From PALSA-1353 sp050012375 (GTDB taxonomy: Bacteria > Planctomycetota > Phycisphaerae > Tepidisphaerales > Tepidisphaeraceae): a stretch of 64,000 nucleotides of DNA. The notes under the pieces were generated by a model. It did no database searches and had not been told where the DNA came from. It saw only the letters and a program-made list of their open reading frames with translations. This document shows, piece by piece, positions 9,329 to 17,652 of this stretch (within the stretch, counting starts at the first letter, position 1; every line of letters begins with the position of its first letter). The stretch covers positions 55,275-119,274 of the forward strand of contig JBEKHH010000008.1 of NCBI GenBank assembly GCA_050012375.1. The letters run 5' to 3'. The position numbers and the translations under genes were made by a program.

Positions 9329-10684
9329 GTGGATCAGAAGCGGCTTGTGCAAACGATCGCAATCCTTACCTGCCTGTTCTTGTCCGGACCGGCCAATGGA
9401 GACGACGTGAAGAACTTCCTGAACTGGGCGCCGACGCCTCCAATGGGCTGGAACAGTTGGGATTGCTACGGCACCGCCATCACCGAGGCGCAAACCAAGG
9501 CCAACGCCAACTACATGGCCGAAAACCTGGCCAAACACGGCTGGCTGTACATTGTCGTGGACATCCAATGGTATGAACCGGACGCCGTGGGCTGGGACTA
9601 TCGCCCCGGCGCGAAGCTTGAAATGGACGGAAACGGCCGGCTCTTGCCCGCGGTCAATCGGTTCCCATCGGCCGCCGGGGCGGGCGGTTTCAAATCGCTT
9701 GCCCAATACGTACATGCCAGGGGATTGAAATTTGGCGTCCACATTCTGCGGGGGATTCCGCGGCAGGCGGTGGCGGCGAACTCGCCGATCCTGGGCACGA
9801 GCGTTCATGCGATGGATATTGCCGATACCTCCAGCACCTGTCGTTGGAATTCGGACATGTACGGAGTGGACATGAGCAAGCCGGGCGGGCAGGAATACTA
9901 TGATTCAATCTTCGCCCAATTCGCCGAGTGGGGGATCGATTTTGTGAAGGTGGACGATCTTTCCCGGCCCTATCACCAGGCGGAGATCGCGGCGATTCGC
10001 CGAGCGATCGACAAATGCGGCCGGCCGATCGTTTTCAGCACTTCGCCCGGCGCGACTTCGCTCGACCATGCCGCCGATATCGCCGCCCATGCGAACATGT
10101 GGAGAATTTCCGATGATTTCTGGGACAAATGGAGCCTGTTGAAGGCCCAATTCCAACGCTGCGCCGACTGGGCGCCGTTCAATGGCGGCGGTCATTATCC
10201 CGATGCGGACATGTTGCCGCTTGGCGTGATCCGCGCGTCCCGGCATTCCCACACGCATTTCACCAAGGATGAGCAATACACGCTGATGACGCTCTGGTCG
10301 ATTTGCCGCTCGCCGTTGATTTTCGGCGGAGATTTGCCGCAGACCGATCCGTTCACCCTCTCCCTCCTCACCAATGACGAAGTGCTCGCAGTCGACCAGC
10401 ACAGCAGGGGGGGCCGGCAATTGTTTCGGGACAATGATTTGCTGGCCTGGACCGCCAAGGCGGATGATTCGAGCGATAGATATTTGGCGGTTTTCAACGC
10501 GCGCGATGAAACAGATGTTCAACCGGCCGCCGTTTCGGTAATGTTGAAGGACATCGGTTTTGACGGGCCTTGCAAGGTGCGGGACCTCTGGAAGCGTCAG
10601 GATGTCGGCGTGTTCACGCAAAAATTCGAGCCATCGATCGCGCCTCACGGCGCCGGTCTGTATCGCGTATCGTTGGAAAAGTAA
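9329..10684 (+). CDS. Secreted GH27 alpha-galactosidase
   Basis: GH27 enzymes hydrolyse terminal alpha-galactosyl (some alpha-N-acetylgalactosaminyl) residues with retention. The opening TPPMGWNSWDCYG is the GH27 signature, and the nucleophile Asp lies in DFVKVDDL (about residue 209). The (beta/alpha)8 barrel is followed by a beta-sandwich tail. Residues 1-24 form a signal peptide (basic start, ILTCLFLSG core, ANG cleavage site), so export is expected. The start is GTG at 9329 behind a GGAGA site. It follows pepA by 18 bp on the same strand. It fits the general glycan-degrading character of the window. Confidence 0.93.
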   Translation: MDQKRLVQTIAILTCLFLSGPANGDDVKNFLNWAPTPPMGWNSWDCYGTAITEAQTKANANYMAENLAKHGWLYIVVDIQWYEPDAVGWDYRPGAKLEMDGNGRLLPAVNRFPSAAGAGGFKSLAQYVHARGLKFGVHILRGIPRQAVAANSPILGTSVHAMDIADTSSTCRWNSDMYGVDMSKPGGQEYYDSIFAQFAEWGIDFVKVDDLSRPYHQAEIAAIRRAIDKCGRPIVFSTSPGATSLDHAADIAAHANMWRISDDFWDKWSLLKAQFQRCADWAPFNGGGHYPDADMLPLGVIRASRHSHTHFTKDEQYTLMTLWSICRSPLIFGGDLPQTDPFTLSLLTNDEVLAVDQHSRGGRQLFRDNDLLAWTAKADDSSDRYLAVFNARDETDVQPAAVSVMLKDIGFDGPCKVRDLWKRQDVGVFTQKFEPSIAPHGAGLYRVSLEK

Positions 10685-10716
10685 CTTTTAAGGTCTTCGA
10701 TTGAAGGAGTAAGATC

Positions 10717-11622
10717 ATGGTTTCTACGGCCGTCACGTTGTTCACGTTGCTGTTTTCCGTTCTCGTTCCGCAGAAAATGTGGTACGCCCCCAGCCAGCCG
10801 CTGAACGTGACGATCCAGTCCGACAAGGATGTGACCCTTGAATTGACCGATTTCACGGGCAAGGTGATCCCAGCCAAGGCCGCGGCCGACGTCAGCGCCA
10901 AGGCCACCGCGGATTTGAAGGCCCTCTTTCCCGACACCGCCAATCCCGGAACCTACGTGCTGTATGCCGTGGCCAAGGGCTCGGCTTTTTCGCCGGCCGG
11001 TCCGCCCAAGGACTTTCTGGGCACTCCGCTGGTGATCGAGGTGCTGGCCAGTAAGGAGCAGAACCCGGATCAGGCCATGGTCACGCACGTTGTGCCGCTG
11101 CAATACGTCACAATGCAGACCGACTCCGGACCGCTGACGGAAGTGTTTTACTACGATGCCGCCCCGCACACAGTGGATGGCTTTTTGCAGTTGGCATCGG
11201 GCGGTTATTTCGACGGGCTTGTGTTTCATCGGATCATTCCCGGGTTCGTGATCCAAGGCGGCGACCCGCTCGGCGCCGATCTGGCGCGAGCCGGCACCGG
11301 CGGCCCGGGATATTTGGTCGGAGCGGAATTCAACGATCGCCCGCACCTCGAGGGCGTCCTGTCGATGGCCAGGGCCAGCGATCCCAACAGTGCCGGAAGC
11401 CAATTCTTTATCTGTCTCGATTACGAGCACACCCAGCAGTTGGATCACAAATACACCGCGTTCGGCCGGGTGGTTGCCGGAATGGACACCGTGAAAAAGA
11501 TCGCAGCGGTGAAGACCGACCCGCCGAACGACCGTCCGGAGCATCCACCGGTCATCACCAAGGTGGATATTTTGCCGGTGACGGCAAAGGACGATCCGTA
11601 TACGCCGATCTTTGGTCAATAG
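10717..11622 (+). CDS. Exported cyclophilin-type peptidyl-prolyl isomerase
   Basis: The C-terminal ~170 residues are a cyclophilin domain with the core FHRIIPGFVIQGGD, the SQFFICLD segment and the YTAFGRVVAGMD segment; the catalytic Arg and the Phe/Gln of the active site are present. An N-terminal hydrophobic stretch (VTLFTLLFSVLVP) suggests export. The ~120 residues between it and the cyclophilin core include a short beta-sandwich-like region of unknown role. A strong GAAGGAG site stands seven bases before the ATG. Likely role: folding of envelope or secreted proteins, which are abundant in this genome. Confidence 0.9.
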   Translation: MVSTAVTLFTLLFSVLVPQKMWYAPSQPLNVTIQSDKDVTLELTDFTGKVIPAKAAADVSAKATADLKALFPDTANPGTYVLYAVAKGSAFSPAGPPKDFLGTPLVIEVLASKEQNPDQAMVTHVVPLQYVTMQTDSGPLTEVFYYDAAPHTVDGFLQLASGGYFDGLVFHRIIPGFVIQGGDPLGADLARAGTGGPGYLVGAEFNDRPHLEGVLSMARASDPNSAGSQFFICLDYEHTQQLDHKYTAFGRVVAGMDTVKKIAAVKTDPPNDRPEHPPVITKVDILPVTAKDDPYTPIFGQ

Positions 11623-11681
11623 TCATTTGTCATTTGCCCGTGATGGAGGACTACATAGCAAATGACGAATGACAAATGACC
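11623..11681. repeat. Inverted repeat of CATTTGTCATTTG type behind the cyclophilin gene
   Basis: The segment starts GTCATTTGTCATTTGC and ends GCAAATGAC-GAATGAC-AAATGAC, so its arms can pair across about 20 bases. The short unit AATGAC is iterated. It could end the cyclophilin transcript but lacks a T tract, and it resembles a dispersed spacer repeat. Confidence 0.55.
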
Positions 11682-11706
11682 ATCCATCGAGTAGAACCCC
11701 GTAGAT

Positions 11707-11835
11707 CCGCCCGGCAAAGCGGCCGGGTCCGATGCAAGGGTCGGCTGTGAACCGGGTCAGGTCCGAGAGGAAGCAGCCCTAAGCGGTCCCGGCTCTGTGC
11801 CGTCGTCCCCCCGGCCGCTTTGCCCGGCGGCTTTT
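11707..11835 (+). ncRNA. ffs: Small bacterial signal recognition particle RNA (4.5S type)
   Basis: The universally conserved SRP domain IV is present: GGGTCAGGTCC, GNRA-type tetraloop GAGA, then GGAAGCAGCCC, giving the asymmetric loop that binds Ffh. The ends form a long stem: 11707-11727 pairs with 11810-11830 with a single interruption, and it is followed by CTTTTTC, so the outer helix may double as the terminator. It has no Alu domain, as in most Gram-negative bacteria. It is a stand-alone gene between the cyclophilin and the PEP-CTERM cluster. Confidence 0.95.
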
Positions 11836-11851
11836 TCGTGCGCTGAAGCCC

Positions 11852-11887
11852 AAAAAAAGGACCACCGAGTTTTCACTTCAGTGGTCC
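11852..11887 (-). terminator. Rho-independent terminator of the first PEP-CTERM gene
   Basis: Read on the minus strand, a GGACCACTGAAG...CTCGGTGGTCC hairpin is followed by seven T residues, 28 bp after the stop of the gene at 11915. Its loop sequence is shared with the terminator at 13815-13855. Confidence 0.88.
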
Positions 11888-11914
11888 GCAACGAATTCGG
11901 TTGGCGAGGGTCTC

Positions 11915-12559
11915 TCAAGCGCGACGCCGACGGATCAGCAGCGCGACCGCGCCGGTGGCGAGAAGGCTCAAGCTGACCGGTTCGGGAACAGGCACCGGCG
12001 CCTGCACACTCACCCCAAACGTATCTAAAAATGAAGCGTTGCCTTCGTAAAAGCTGGTTGCATGGGTCTGAACCACGAGCTGATCGGTGGTTTGTCCCGG
12101 AGCGACGCCTGTTGTTGTGAAAAGAAAGCTGATGGTGTCGTCACCGCTGCTGACCGGTGTACGGCTCACAGTATCAGGGGCCACATCCCCCGCGACAGGC
12201 TTATCATCCGCGTTGGCCCACAAATAGTTGAAGCTGCTGAGCGAGAGCGTGGTGATCGAATCCGCGTTCGGAATGTTGTCATTGGTGAACTGGTACACAA
12301 AATCCAGATAATTGTCCGATTCCCTGTACACCTGGGAATGAAGGCTGCCTATGTATGACCCCGAATTGAAAGTAGACGTCTCGTTGTCAATTACGGTACC
12401 GCTGAATGTGCCGGCGCCGGTGGTGGGAAAGCTATCTCCCGGATTGATCACCATCGCGCCGGCACGTGAGACGAACATCCCACCCGAAACAGCCAGAGCC
12501 ATCACGCCGATGAACCGCCAACCCATCGACTTCACGCCCGTTTTGTTATCCATGACCAT
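11915..12559 (-). CDS. PEP-CTERM sorting-domain surface protein
   Basis: This exported protein of 214 aa has an N-terminal signal peptide (FIGVMALAVSGGMFVSRAGA) and a C-terminal tripartite tag: VPEP, a hydrophobic helix (SLSLLATGAVALLI) and RRRRA. Such tags are recognised by exosortase-type enzymes and direct anchoring; no exosortase is encoded in this window. The body is related to the next gene (12614-13357): both share TSQVY-like, LDFVYQ, GDVAP and LVV-T-A motifs. A GGAG site precedes two possible starts (12559 and 12553). Function unknown; probably cell-surface or biofilm matrix. Confidence 0.85.
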   Translation of the reverse strand: MVMDNKTGVKSMGWRFIGVMALAVSGGMFVSRAGAMVINPGDSFPTTGAGTFSGTVIDNETSTFNSGSYIGSLHSQVYRESDNYLDFVYQFTNDNIPNADSITTLSLSSFNYLWANADDKPVAGDVAPDTVSRTPVSSGDDTISFLFTTTGVAPGQTTDQLVVQTHATSFYEGNASFLDTFGVSVQAPVPVPEPVSLSLLATGAVALLIRRRRA

Positions 12560-12613
12560 TCTCCGCTCCTAGAATTTCCAAAATGATCGCTGCGAACCTC
12601 GATAGACCGAATC

Positions 12614-13357
12614 CTATCGTCGGCGCCGTCCGAGAAGCATCCCGCCGACCATCGCAAGCAGACCGAGCGTCGCCGGCTCCGGTACCGTGAAGATCACCGT
12701 GGCGACCGGCGTATCAGCGCCCGTCGAACCCGTCCCCCCGTCAATCACCGAAGCCGAGCCTTGGGTGTACGTGCTCGCATTTGTCTCAACCACCAGATAA
12801 GTGCTGTCTTGTCCCGGATTCACGATCCCTCCGCTCACCGGGAAATTGAACCCGATGATTTTTCCAGCGGGAGCGGAACTTCGATCGGCCGTTGTCGGGG
12901 CCACATCTCCCGTGCCGCCAAGGTAATCGACATCCGTCAGGAAATTAGCGAAACTCGCCAGCGTAATTCGATTGATTGGATCATCAGGCGTCAGGCCGTC
13001 AATGTTGTTGCTGAGCTGATAGACAAAATCCAAACCAGGAACGTTCCAATCCGGCTCATTGGGGTCTGCATAAACCTGACTTGTCACCGTCCCCTGAAAA
13101 ACAATCCCGCCGACGTTGTTATACCCGGTAAACGGCTTCGTTTCGGAAGCGCCCGGCACGAGCGTGTCACCCGTCGGCAACCCAGCGGGAAGTCCCCCGG
13201 TAAGATCCGTCGGAGTTACGGTTGTTGTACCGACCCCTTGAGTGATAACCGCCGCGCGAACCGCACTGGTCGTGACAAGCATCGCCCCAAATGCGACACC
13301 GAATGCGGCAAACACGAAGTCCAAACCTAAAAATCCGGCTTTGTGATCTTCTGGCAT
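12614..13357 (-). CDS. PEP-CTERM sorting-domain surface protein, paralogue of the preceding gene
   Basis: A ~247-residue exported protein ending VPEPATLGLLAMVGGMLLG-RRRR, a PEP-CTERM-type tag. The central region aligns by eye with the 11915-12559 product (VTSQVY, LDFVYQLSNN, a GDVAPTT-DRS block, VNPGQ...YLVVETNAS). The ATG at 13357 (MPEDHKAG) is preferred: it has an AGGAG site and starts just before the signal-peptide-like FVFAAFGVAFGAMLV, whereas the longer frame to 13429 lacks this. The adjacent position of two paralogues suggests tandem duplication followed by divergence. Confidence 0.83.
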   Translation of the reverse strand: MPEDHKAGFLGLDFVFAAFGVAFGAMLVTTSAVRAAVITQGVGTTTVTPTDLTGGLPAGLPTGDTLVPGASETKPFTGYNNVGGIVFQGTVTSQVYADPNEPDWNVPGLDFVYQLSNNIDGLTPDDPINRITLASFANFLTDVDYLGGTGDVAPTTADRSSAPAGKIIGFNFPVSGGIVNPGQDSTYLVVETNASTYTQGSASVIDGGTGSTGADTPVATVIFTVPEPATLGLLAMVGGMLLGRRRR

Positions 13358-13814
13358 CTTCGGTCTCTCTCCTCTATTTTGACATGTGCCGACCGTCATT
13401 TCCAACAGACTTCGTCCCGTCGCCGCCAACGTGGAATGCTATCAGACTGCGCCATGGAAGCAAGGATAAAATAGGTATTATTCTCGATTTGTGCCGCGGC
13501 AAATGGTCGCATTTGGAGGGGAATAAGCCGTATTTTACGAAACGAGTTATCGGACTCATTTGAGAGCGGCGGCAACACCAAATCTATCGGGTTATTTTGG
13601 CATGCGGTCGGAGTGTGACGTATCATCAGCGGCTGTAATCGCTTAGCCCGCCAGTTCACCATTGGCCCTCGCCGCGGTCGGCCCCTGCCGCCAAGTGATG
13701 ACGCAATCCGCCCGCGCTCCACTTCGCCTGCTCAACCCACTTGGCCAGATTGTCGGGACGTTCGACGCCAAGCTCTTTCAGCCGATCTGCGCGGCGGTTT
13801 TCAGCACCGATCTC
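13358..13814. other. Intergenic region with possible decayed coding remnant
   Basis: No intact gene is seen. On the minus strand between about 13812 and 13660 a frame reads like real protein (EIGAENRRADRLKELGVE, then a segment with NLAKWVEQAKW) for about 50 codons, but it lacks a start and begins right behind the terminator. It may be a gene remnant; I do not recognise the family. Confidence 0.3.
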
Positions 13815-13855
13815 AAAAAAAAGCGGGCCGCCGAGTTTTCATTCGGACGGCCCGC
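13815..13855 (-). terminator. Rho-independent terminator of the third PEP-CTERM gene
   Basis: On the minus strand GCGGGCCGTCCG pairs with the CGGCGGCCCGC arm and is followed by eight T residues, about 20 bp after the stop of the 13878-14615 gene. The loop (GAATGAAAACTC) is nearly the same as in the terminator at 11852-11887. Confidence 0.9.
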
Positions 13856-13877
13856 GAGGTATTGCCGCTGAATTCTC

Positions 13878-14615
13878 TTACGCGCGACGCCGACGGCGAA
13901 GCAGCATTACAGCGCCCAGGCCGATGACGGAGAAGGAGGCCGGTTCCGGCACGGGCGTGTAGTTGATGCTCAAATCATCAACGTACGATGACTGCACGAC
14001 GCTGTCGTCACCGCCCGAGCCATAGCCGATCCGGACATAGTCCACCGGAAGGCTTCCCCAGGTAACGCCCGGCGAATACGTGCTGGCGTCGATCTGACCC
14101 AATGTCATGCTCGACGGCGTCGCCAGCCCGCTCGTGTCGGCTCCCTGCACGTGAAAGAGCGTTCCGGTGTCCACGCTCAAGTCCTGCCAGCCCGCCGCGG
14201 TCGCGCCGGGATTGTTATACATGATCGCCAAGGTGCCATCCGGGTCCTGCCCTGGAACGGCAATGGAAAGCAGCAGATAAGGCGCCTGCTCGTCAAGGGG
14301 CGCGCTCTTGTTGATCCAGTAATCCGCCGACGTAATCCCCCCGAGCGTCATCCCCACGGACGTGACGTCCAGCTTCACGCGGGCATAGTCCGACGATGAC
14401 TGCAATGACAGCAGCACCGACTGCGCCCCCGAGTGGGCTTCGGCCGTTGACAACGTCGCCGACCCCGCCCCGGTAGCGGCCAGGTTATAGCTGGCTCCCT
14501 CAAATCCTTCCGTATACGTGTCTGCCATACCGACGCCTGCCAGGAAAAACGATCCGACCAGGCCTGCCGCTGCAGAGGCCGCGACGAATCGAAAATTGGT
14601 TTTAGAAGTTTTCAT
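13878..14615 (-). CDS. PEP-CTERM surface protein of the MKTSKTNFR group
   Basis: The 245-residue product starts MKTSKTNFRFVAAS, continues with a signal peptide ending near VGMADT, and ends VPEPASFSVIGLGAVMLL-RRRRRA. The N-terminus is nearly identical to those of the next two genes while the bodies differ, so signal and anchor appear conserved and the displayed domain variable. The body has jelly-roll-like features (GFEGASYN at the start, YVDDLSINY near the end), resembling carbohydrate-binding or choice-of-anchor modules, but no family is certain. A purine-rich AAAGAGAGAGAG site precedes the ATG. Confidence 0.85.
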   Translation of the reverse strand: MKTSKTNFRFVAASAAAGLVGSFFLAGVGMADTYTEGFEGASYNLAATGAGSATLSTAEAHSGAQSVLLSLQSSSDYARVKLDVTSVGMTLGGITSADYWINKSAPLDEQAPYLLLSIAVPGQDPDGTLAIMYNNPGATAAGWQDLSVDTGTLFHVQGADTSGLATPSSMTLGQIDASTYSPGVTWGSLPVDYVRIGYGSGGDDSVVQSSYVDDLSINYTPVPEPASFSVIGLGAVMLLRRRRRA

Positions 14616-14625
14616 TGGCTCTCTC

Positions 14626-14800
14626 TCTTTCTGTTTGGAAGAAAGGTCTGGAACGGAGGTTCATTGCCTCGAAAAAAATAAACCATCGATCATCCCTGCC
14701 CATCGCATGTTCGGGGATTTGTCCCCTCACCCCGGCCTCTCTCCGTGAGCGCACGGGGAGAGGCCGGCATGCGCCGGGCCTTCATTGCTGCGCCCGCCGC
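14626..14800. repeat. Duplicated intergenic REP-like element, copy A
   Basis: The intergenic DNA between two PEP-CTERM genes is nearly identical to 15516-15690 (copy B). It holds two hairpins: GGGGATTTGTCCCC at 14713-14726 and CCGGCCTCTC...GAGAGGCCGG at 14732-14767. There is no T tract, so a REP-like palindrome is likelier than a classic terminator. It also includes the AAAAAAATAAA..CATCGATCATC segment close to the next start. Confidence 0.8.
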
Positions 14801-15507
14801 CGGCGAAGCAGCGCCAGCGCACCGATGCCCAGAAGACTGAGACTGGCCGGCTCGGGAACGGTGACCGTCATCGAATCGAAGTTGGCAGACGCAGGGATTA
14901 CGCTGCCGTTGTTGTTCCAATCGCCGATCTCAGGACCGGATTCGTGGACCGTCATCTGCCCAAACGTGGTAATCCCATAGGTGGTGTTGTCGAGCGTGGA
15001 GAGGGTATCACCCCAGTACGTATTTGATGAGGGCAGGCCACTGTTATCGTAGGTATAAATCACATGAATGGGCGTTGAACCGTTCAGGTCGGGTCCACCC
15101 ATGCTGAGGACACCGATGTAGCCACCGCCTGGGTTGGGGTCGACGAGATACGTAAGCCAGTAAGGCTGGGCGCCTGTGGGACCGGTGGATGATCCGTAGA
15201 GATCGTAACTCTCGCTAAAATTGTCGAGAGAGCCCAGGGACGGAAGTCCTATGTTCACGGGCTTGATGTAGATGCCCGGTGCTCCACCAGTAAGGCCAGA
15301 GTCGGTCGTGGAAAGCTCGGCCAGCGCCGGCGTGGGTCCTGCCGGCGCAACATATTGCGCAACACCACCATTAGCGTTGTAGGTCAAAGCTTGAAGAGCG
15401 GTGCCTGAGATTGTGGTCGTGACCGCCGCAAATGCCGACGCCGACAGCGCCGCTGTGATTCCCATCGAGGCCGCGACGAGTCGGAAATTGGTTTTAGACG
15501 TTTTCAT
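14782..15507 (-). CDS. PEP-CTERM surface protein of the MKTSKTNFR group
   Basis: The product (241 aa) starts MKTSKTNFRLVAASMG with a signal peptide ending SASAFAA, and ends VPEPASLSLLGIGALALL-RRRRAQQ. N- and C-termini are almost the same as in the 15672-16559 gene. The mature part has a YWLTYLVDPN...YIGVLSMGG segment, suggestive of a beta-sandwich; I do not recognise a family. It lies between duplicated intergenic elements, which supports origin by tandem duplication. Confidence 0.85.
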   Translation of the reverse strand: MKTSKTNFRLVAASMGITAALSASAFAAVTTTISGTALQALTYNANGGVAQYVAPAGPTPALAELSTTDSGLTGGAPGIYIKPVNIGLPSLGSLDNFSESYDLYGSSTGPTGAQPYWLTYLVDPNPGGGYIGVLSMGGPDLNGSTPIHVIYTYDNSGLPSSNTYWGDTLSTLDNTTYGITTFGQMTVHESGPEIGDWNNNGSVIPASANFDSMTVTVPEPASLSLLGIGALALLRRRRAQQ

Positions 15508-15515
15508 TGCATCTC

Positions 15516-15690
15516 TCTTTCTGTTTGGAAAAAAGTTTGTAACGAAAGTTCATTACCGCGAAAAAAATAAAGCATCGATCATCCCTGCCCATCGCAGGTT
15601 CGGGGATTTGTCCCCTCACCCCGGCCTCTCTCCGTGCGCACACGGGGAGAGGCCGGCATGCGATGGGGCCTTCATTGCTGCGCCCGCCGA
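15516..15690. repeat. Duplicated intergenic REP-like element, copy B
   Basis: Near-identical to 14626-14800. The larger hairpin CCGGCCTCTC...GAGAGGCCGG is at 15621-15656. The similarity runs on into the 3' ends of the adjacent PEP-CTERM genes (the codons for LLGIGALALLRRRR and the following AQQ), so the duplicated unit included gene-end plus spacer. Confidence 0.8.
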
Positions 15691-16559
15691 CGGCGACGCA
15701 GCAGCGCCAGCGCTCCGATGCCCAGAAGACTGAAGCTGGCCGGCTCGGGCACTGTGGTGTTGATCGAATCGAGATTGATTGACGCCGTGCCGCCAGTGTT
15801 GAAGCCGAAACCGTCGGAGTAGTAGGTGCCGCTGCCGAATGAGAGGCCCAAAGACGTCACTTGGGACAACGCCGATTCGAAGGCGGCTGTCTCGGTCGGG
15901 CTGCTGCTAGCGCTGAGCCCTTGGATCTCACTCCAACCGGATAGATTTGTGAAATCCGCAGTCAGTGTCGCAGCATCGCCATTGGACAAGCCGGTGACCA
16001 GCGCAGGGCTTGGACTGTACCACCACTCACTGAGGCCGCCGTACGCGGGAGCGCCTGGGTCATTGGCGGTGCTACTCTTAAAGTACAATCGGATGCCTTG
16101 ATTTCCTTGGGCGTCCTCTCCGCCGAATTCGGAAGCCGTGAACGCTTGCCCTGCCGGGATGAGGCTGTCGCTAAGGCTGAATGTGGCCGTCAAGCCGGTC
16201 TTGGCGGTCAAGTTGCCCAGAAGGTTGCCGGCGTAATAGGCCCCGGCGCCATTCCCCCCGTAATTCGCGACGGACAGGTGCTCAACGGCCTCATAGCCCT
16301 GTCCCCCGCCAGCGGAGTTCGGCCAAGTCGGGGTGTCGGTGGGAACCGCGCCAACCAACTGGCCGCCTGAGACCGTAGGGGCCCCGAAAGCGTTCACGCC
16401 CTCGGTTCCGCCTGCATCAAATGTGCTCTCCAGCCAATATCCTGCGACCGAGGGATTGCTGAAGTTCTCGGCATGGGCCACGCCGGACAGGAGCCACAGC
16501 GGCGCTGTGATTCCCAGCGAAGCCGCGACGATTCGGAAATTGTTTTTAGAAGCTTTCAT
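15672..16559 (-). CDS. PEP-CTERM surface protein of the MKASKNNFR group
   Basis: The product (295 aa) starts MKASKNNFRIVAASLGI, has a signal peptide ending GVAHAEN and ends VPEPASFSLLGIGALALL-RRRRRAQQ. The mature part looks like an extracellular beta-rich domain (GYEAVEHLSV, IRLYFKSS, EWWYSPSPA). It is probably the first gene of the minus-strand trio. Role unknown; surface display is inferred from signal and tag. Confidence 0.85.
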   Translation of the reverse strand: MKASKNNFRIVAASLGITAPLWLLSGVAHAENFSNPSVAGYWLESTFDAGGTEGVNAFGAPTVSGGQLVGAVPTDTPTWPNSAGGGQGYEAVEHLSVANYGGNGAGAYYAGNLLGNLTAKTGLTATFSLSDSLIPAGQAFTASEFGGEDAQGNQGIRLYFKSSTANDPGAPAYGGLSEWWYSPSPALVTGLSNGDAATLTADFTNLSGWSEIQGLSASSSPTETAAFESALSQVTSLGLSFGSGTYYSDGFGFNTGGTASINLDSINTTVPEPASFSLLGIGALALLRRRRRAQQ

Positions 16560-16826
16560 TGGATCTTTCTCTTTCGGAGCGCATTTCAGGTTGGCTCCAA
16601 TCCCTCCGACAGACGCGCGTCGGCCGCATAATCGACAAAAATGAGTGGACCTAAAGTGACATTCACAATTTCATCCGCTATTCCGCGTATTCCACCTCGC
16701 TTTGCGGAATTCGACGGTTCCGGTTTTCGCTCGGCTCATCGAGGCCGATGCGATCGGTCCGAAACACGACCGTCAAATCCTTTTGCTCACAACACGATCC
16801 GTTGCGCCGCCGCGACAAACAGCCGC

Positions 16827-17339
16827 TCAGACGACAGTTGAAGTTAAGCGGCCTTGCTGCAATGCAGGCGCTTCGGCTCGGAAGCCGCCGAGGCAAACCG
16901 TTGGTAGCCGTCGGCTTCCCACGCGCCGATCCTGAACGACCCTCGGCGGCTTGGCCTGAAGCGCCGGCGCCAGGTCGCCTATCTCATCGAGGAAAAGCGT
17001 CCCGCCGTCGGCCGCCCGGACGAAGCCCAGCGTATCCCGCACCGCCCCCGTGAACGCGCCGCGGACGTGGCCGAATAACTGGCTCTCAAAAAGCGTTTCG
17101 GAAAAGGCCGTGCAATCAACCGGCACGAACGGCTTGCCCGCCCGTGGTGAGAACTGATGAATATACCGGGCCAGCATCTCCTTGCCGCTCCCGGTCTCCC
17201 CCAGAAGCATCACCGTGGAAGGCCGCTTGGCCGCCCGGGCGGCGACCGCTTTCAGCCACTTCATCGCGCTCGAATTCCCCACCAACTGTTCCGAGGCAGT
17301 TGTGCTCTCCTGTTCCGATTCTCTTTCCGTGTCTAACAT
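16827..17339 (-). pseudogene. Truncated sigma-54-dependent activator AAA+ domain
   Basis: Residues 25-130 match the N-terminal half of the NtrC-type AAA+ domain: Walker A GETGSGKE, the sigma-54-contacting GAFTGA loop and Walker B GGTLFLDEIGDL are all intact. Right after LQAKPPRVVQDRRVGS the similarity stops; sensor I/II, the arginine finger and the DNA-binding domain are absent, and the last ~40 residues look like out-of-frame sequence. There is no receiver domain in front. A half AAA+ domain cannot form a working activator ring, so this is most likely a gene remnant. Confidence 0.8.
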
Positions 17340-17652
17340 CGCTCCCCGCCGTCTTGCTGAATTTGACTGTTGTCAATAATTGCTGCGCAGGGCTTGGCAG
17401 GCTGACCCATCCATCTACCCACTGCTGGTGAAATTGCGATAAAAATCTCCTTCCCTTCAGAAAGGTCAACTGCCGCAATCGGATGGTTTACGACGCCGCC
17501 GTACCCAGTTCACCCTAAAGCGCTGATAAGTCGAAAGCAATAGGGGAATGCCCTTATTGTCGCAAACAACGATCAAATTTTCGCCAAACTGGAAAATTCG
17601 TGCGTCTCTCCAGGTTTTTTTGAACCGATGGGGCGGATAGGATGCCTGTCCC
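17340..17652. other. Intergenic spacer between sigma-54 remnant and nadK
   Basis: No gene, RNA or clear repeat is seen. It must hold the promoter of nadK, but no convincing -35/-10 pair stands out. Confidence 0.4.

Noticed and set aside
14732..14767. Rho-independent terminator
   Set aside because: The stem is strong but has no T run on either strand, and the element is duplicated at 15621-15656; it was listed as a REP-like repeat instead.
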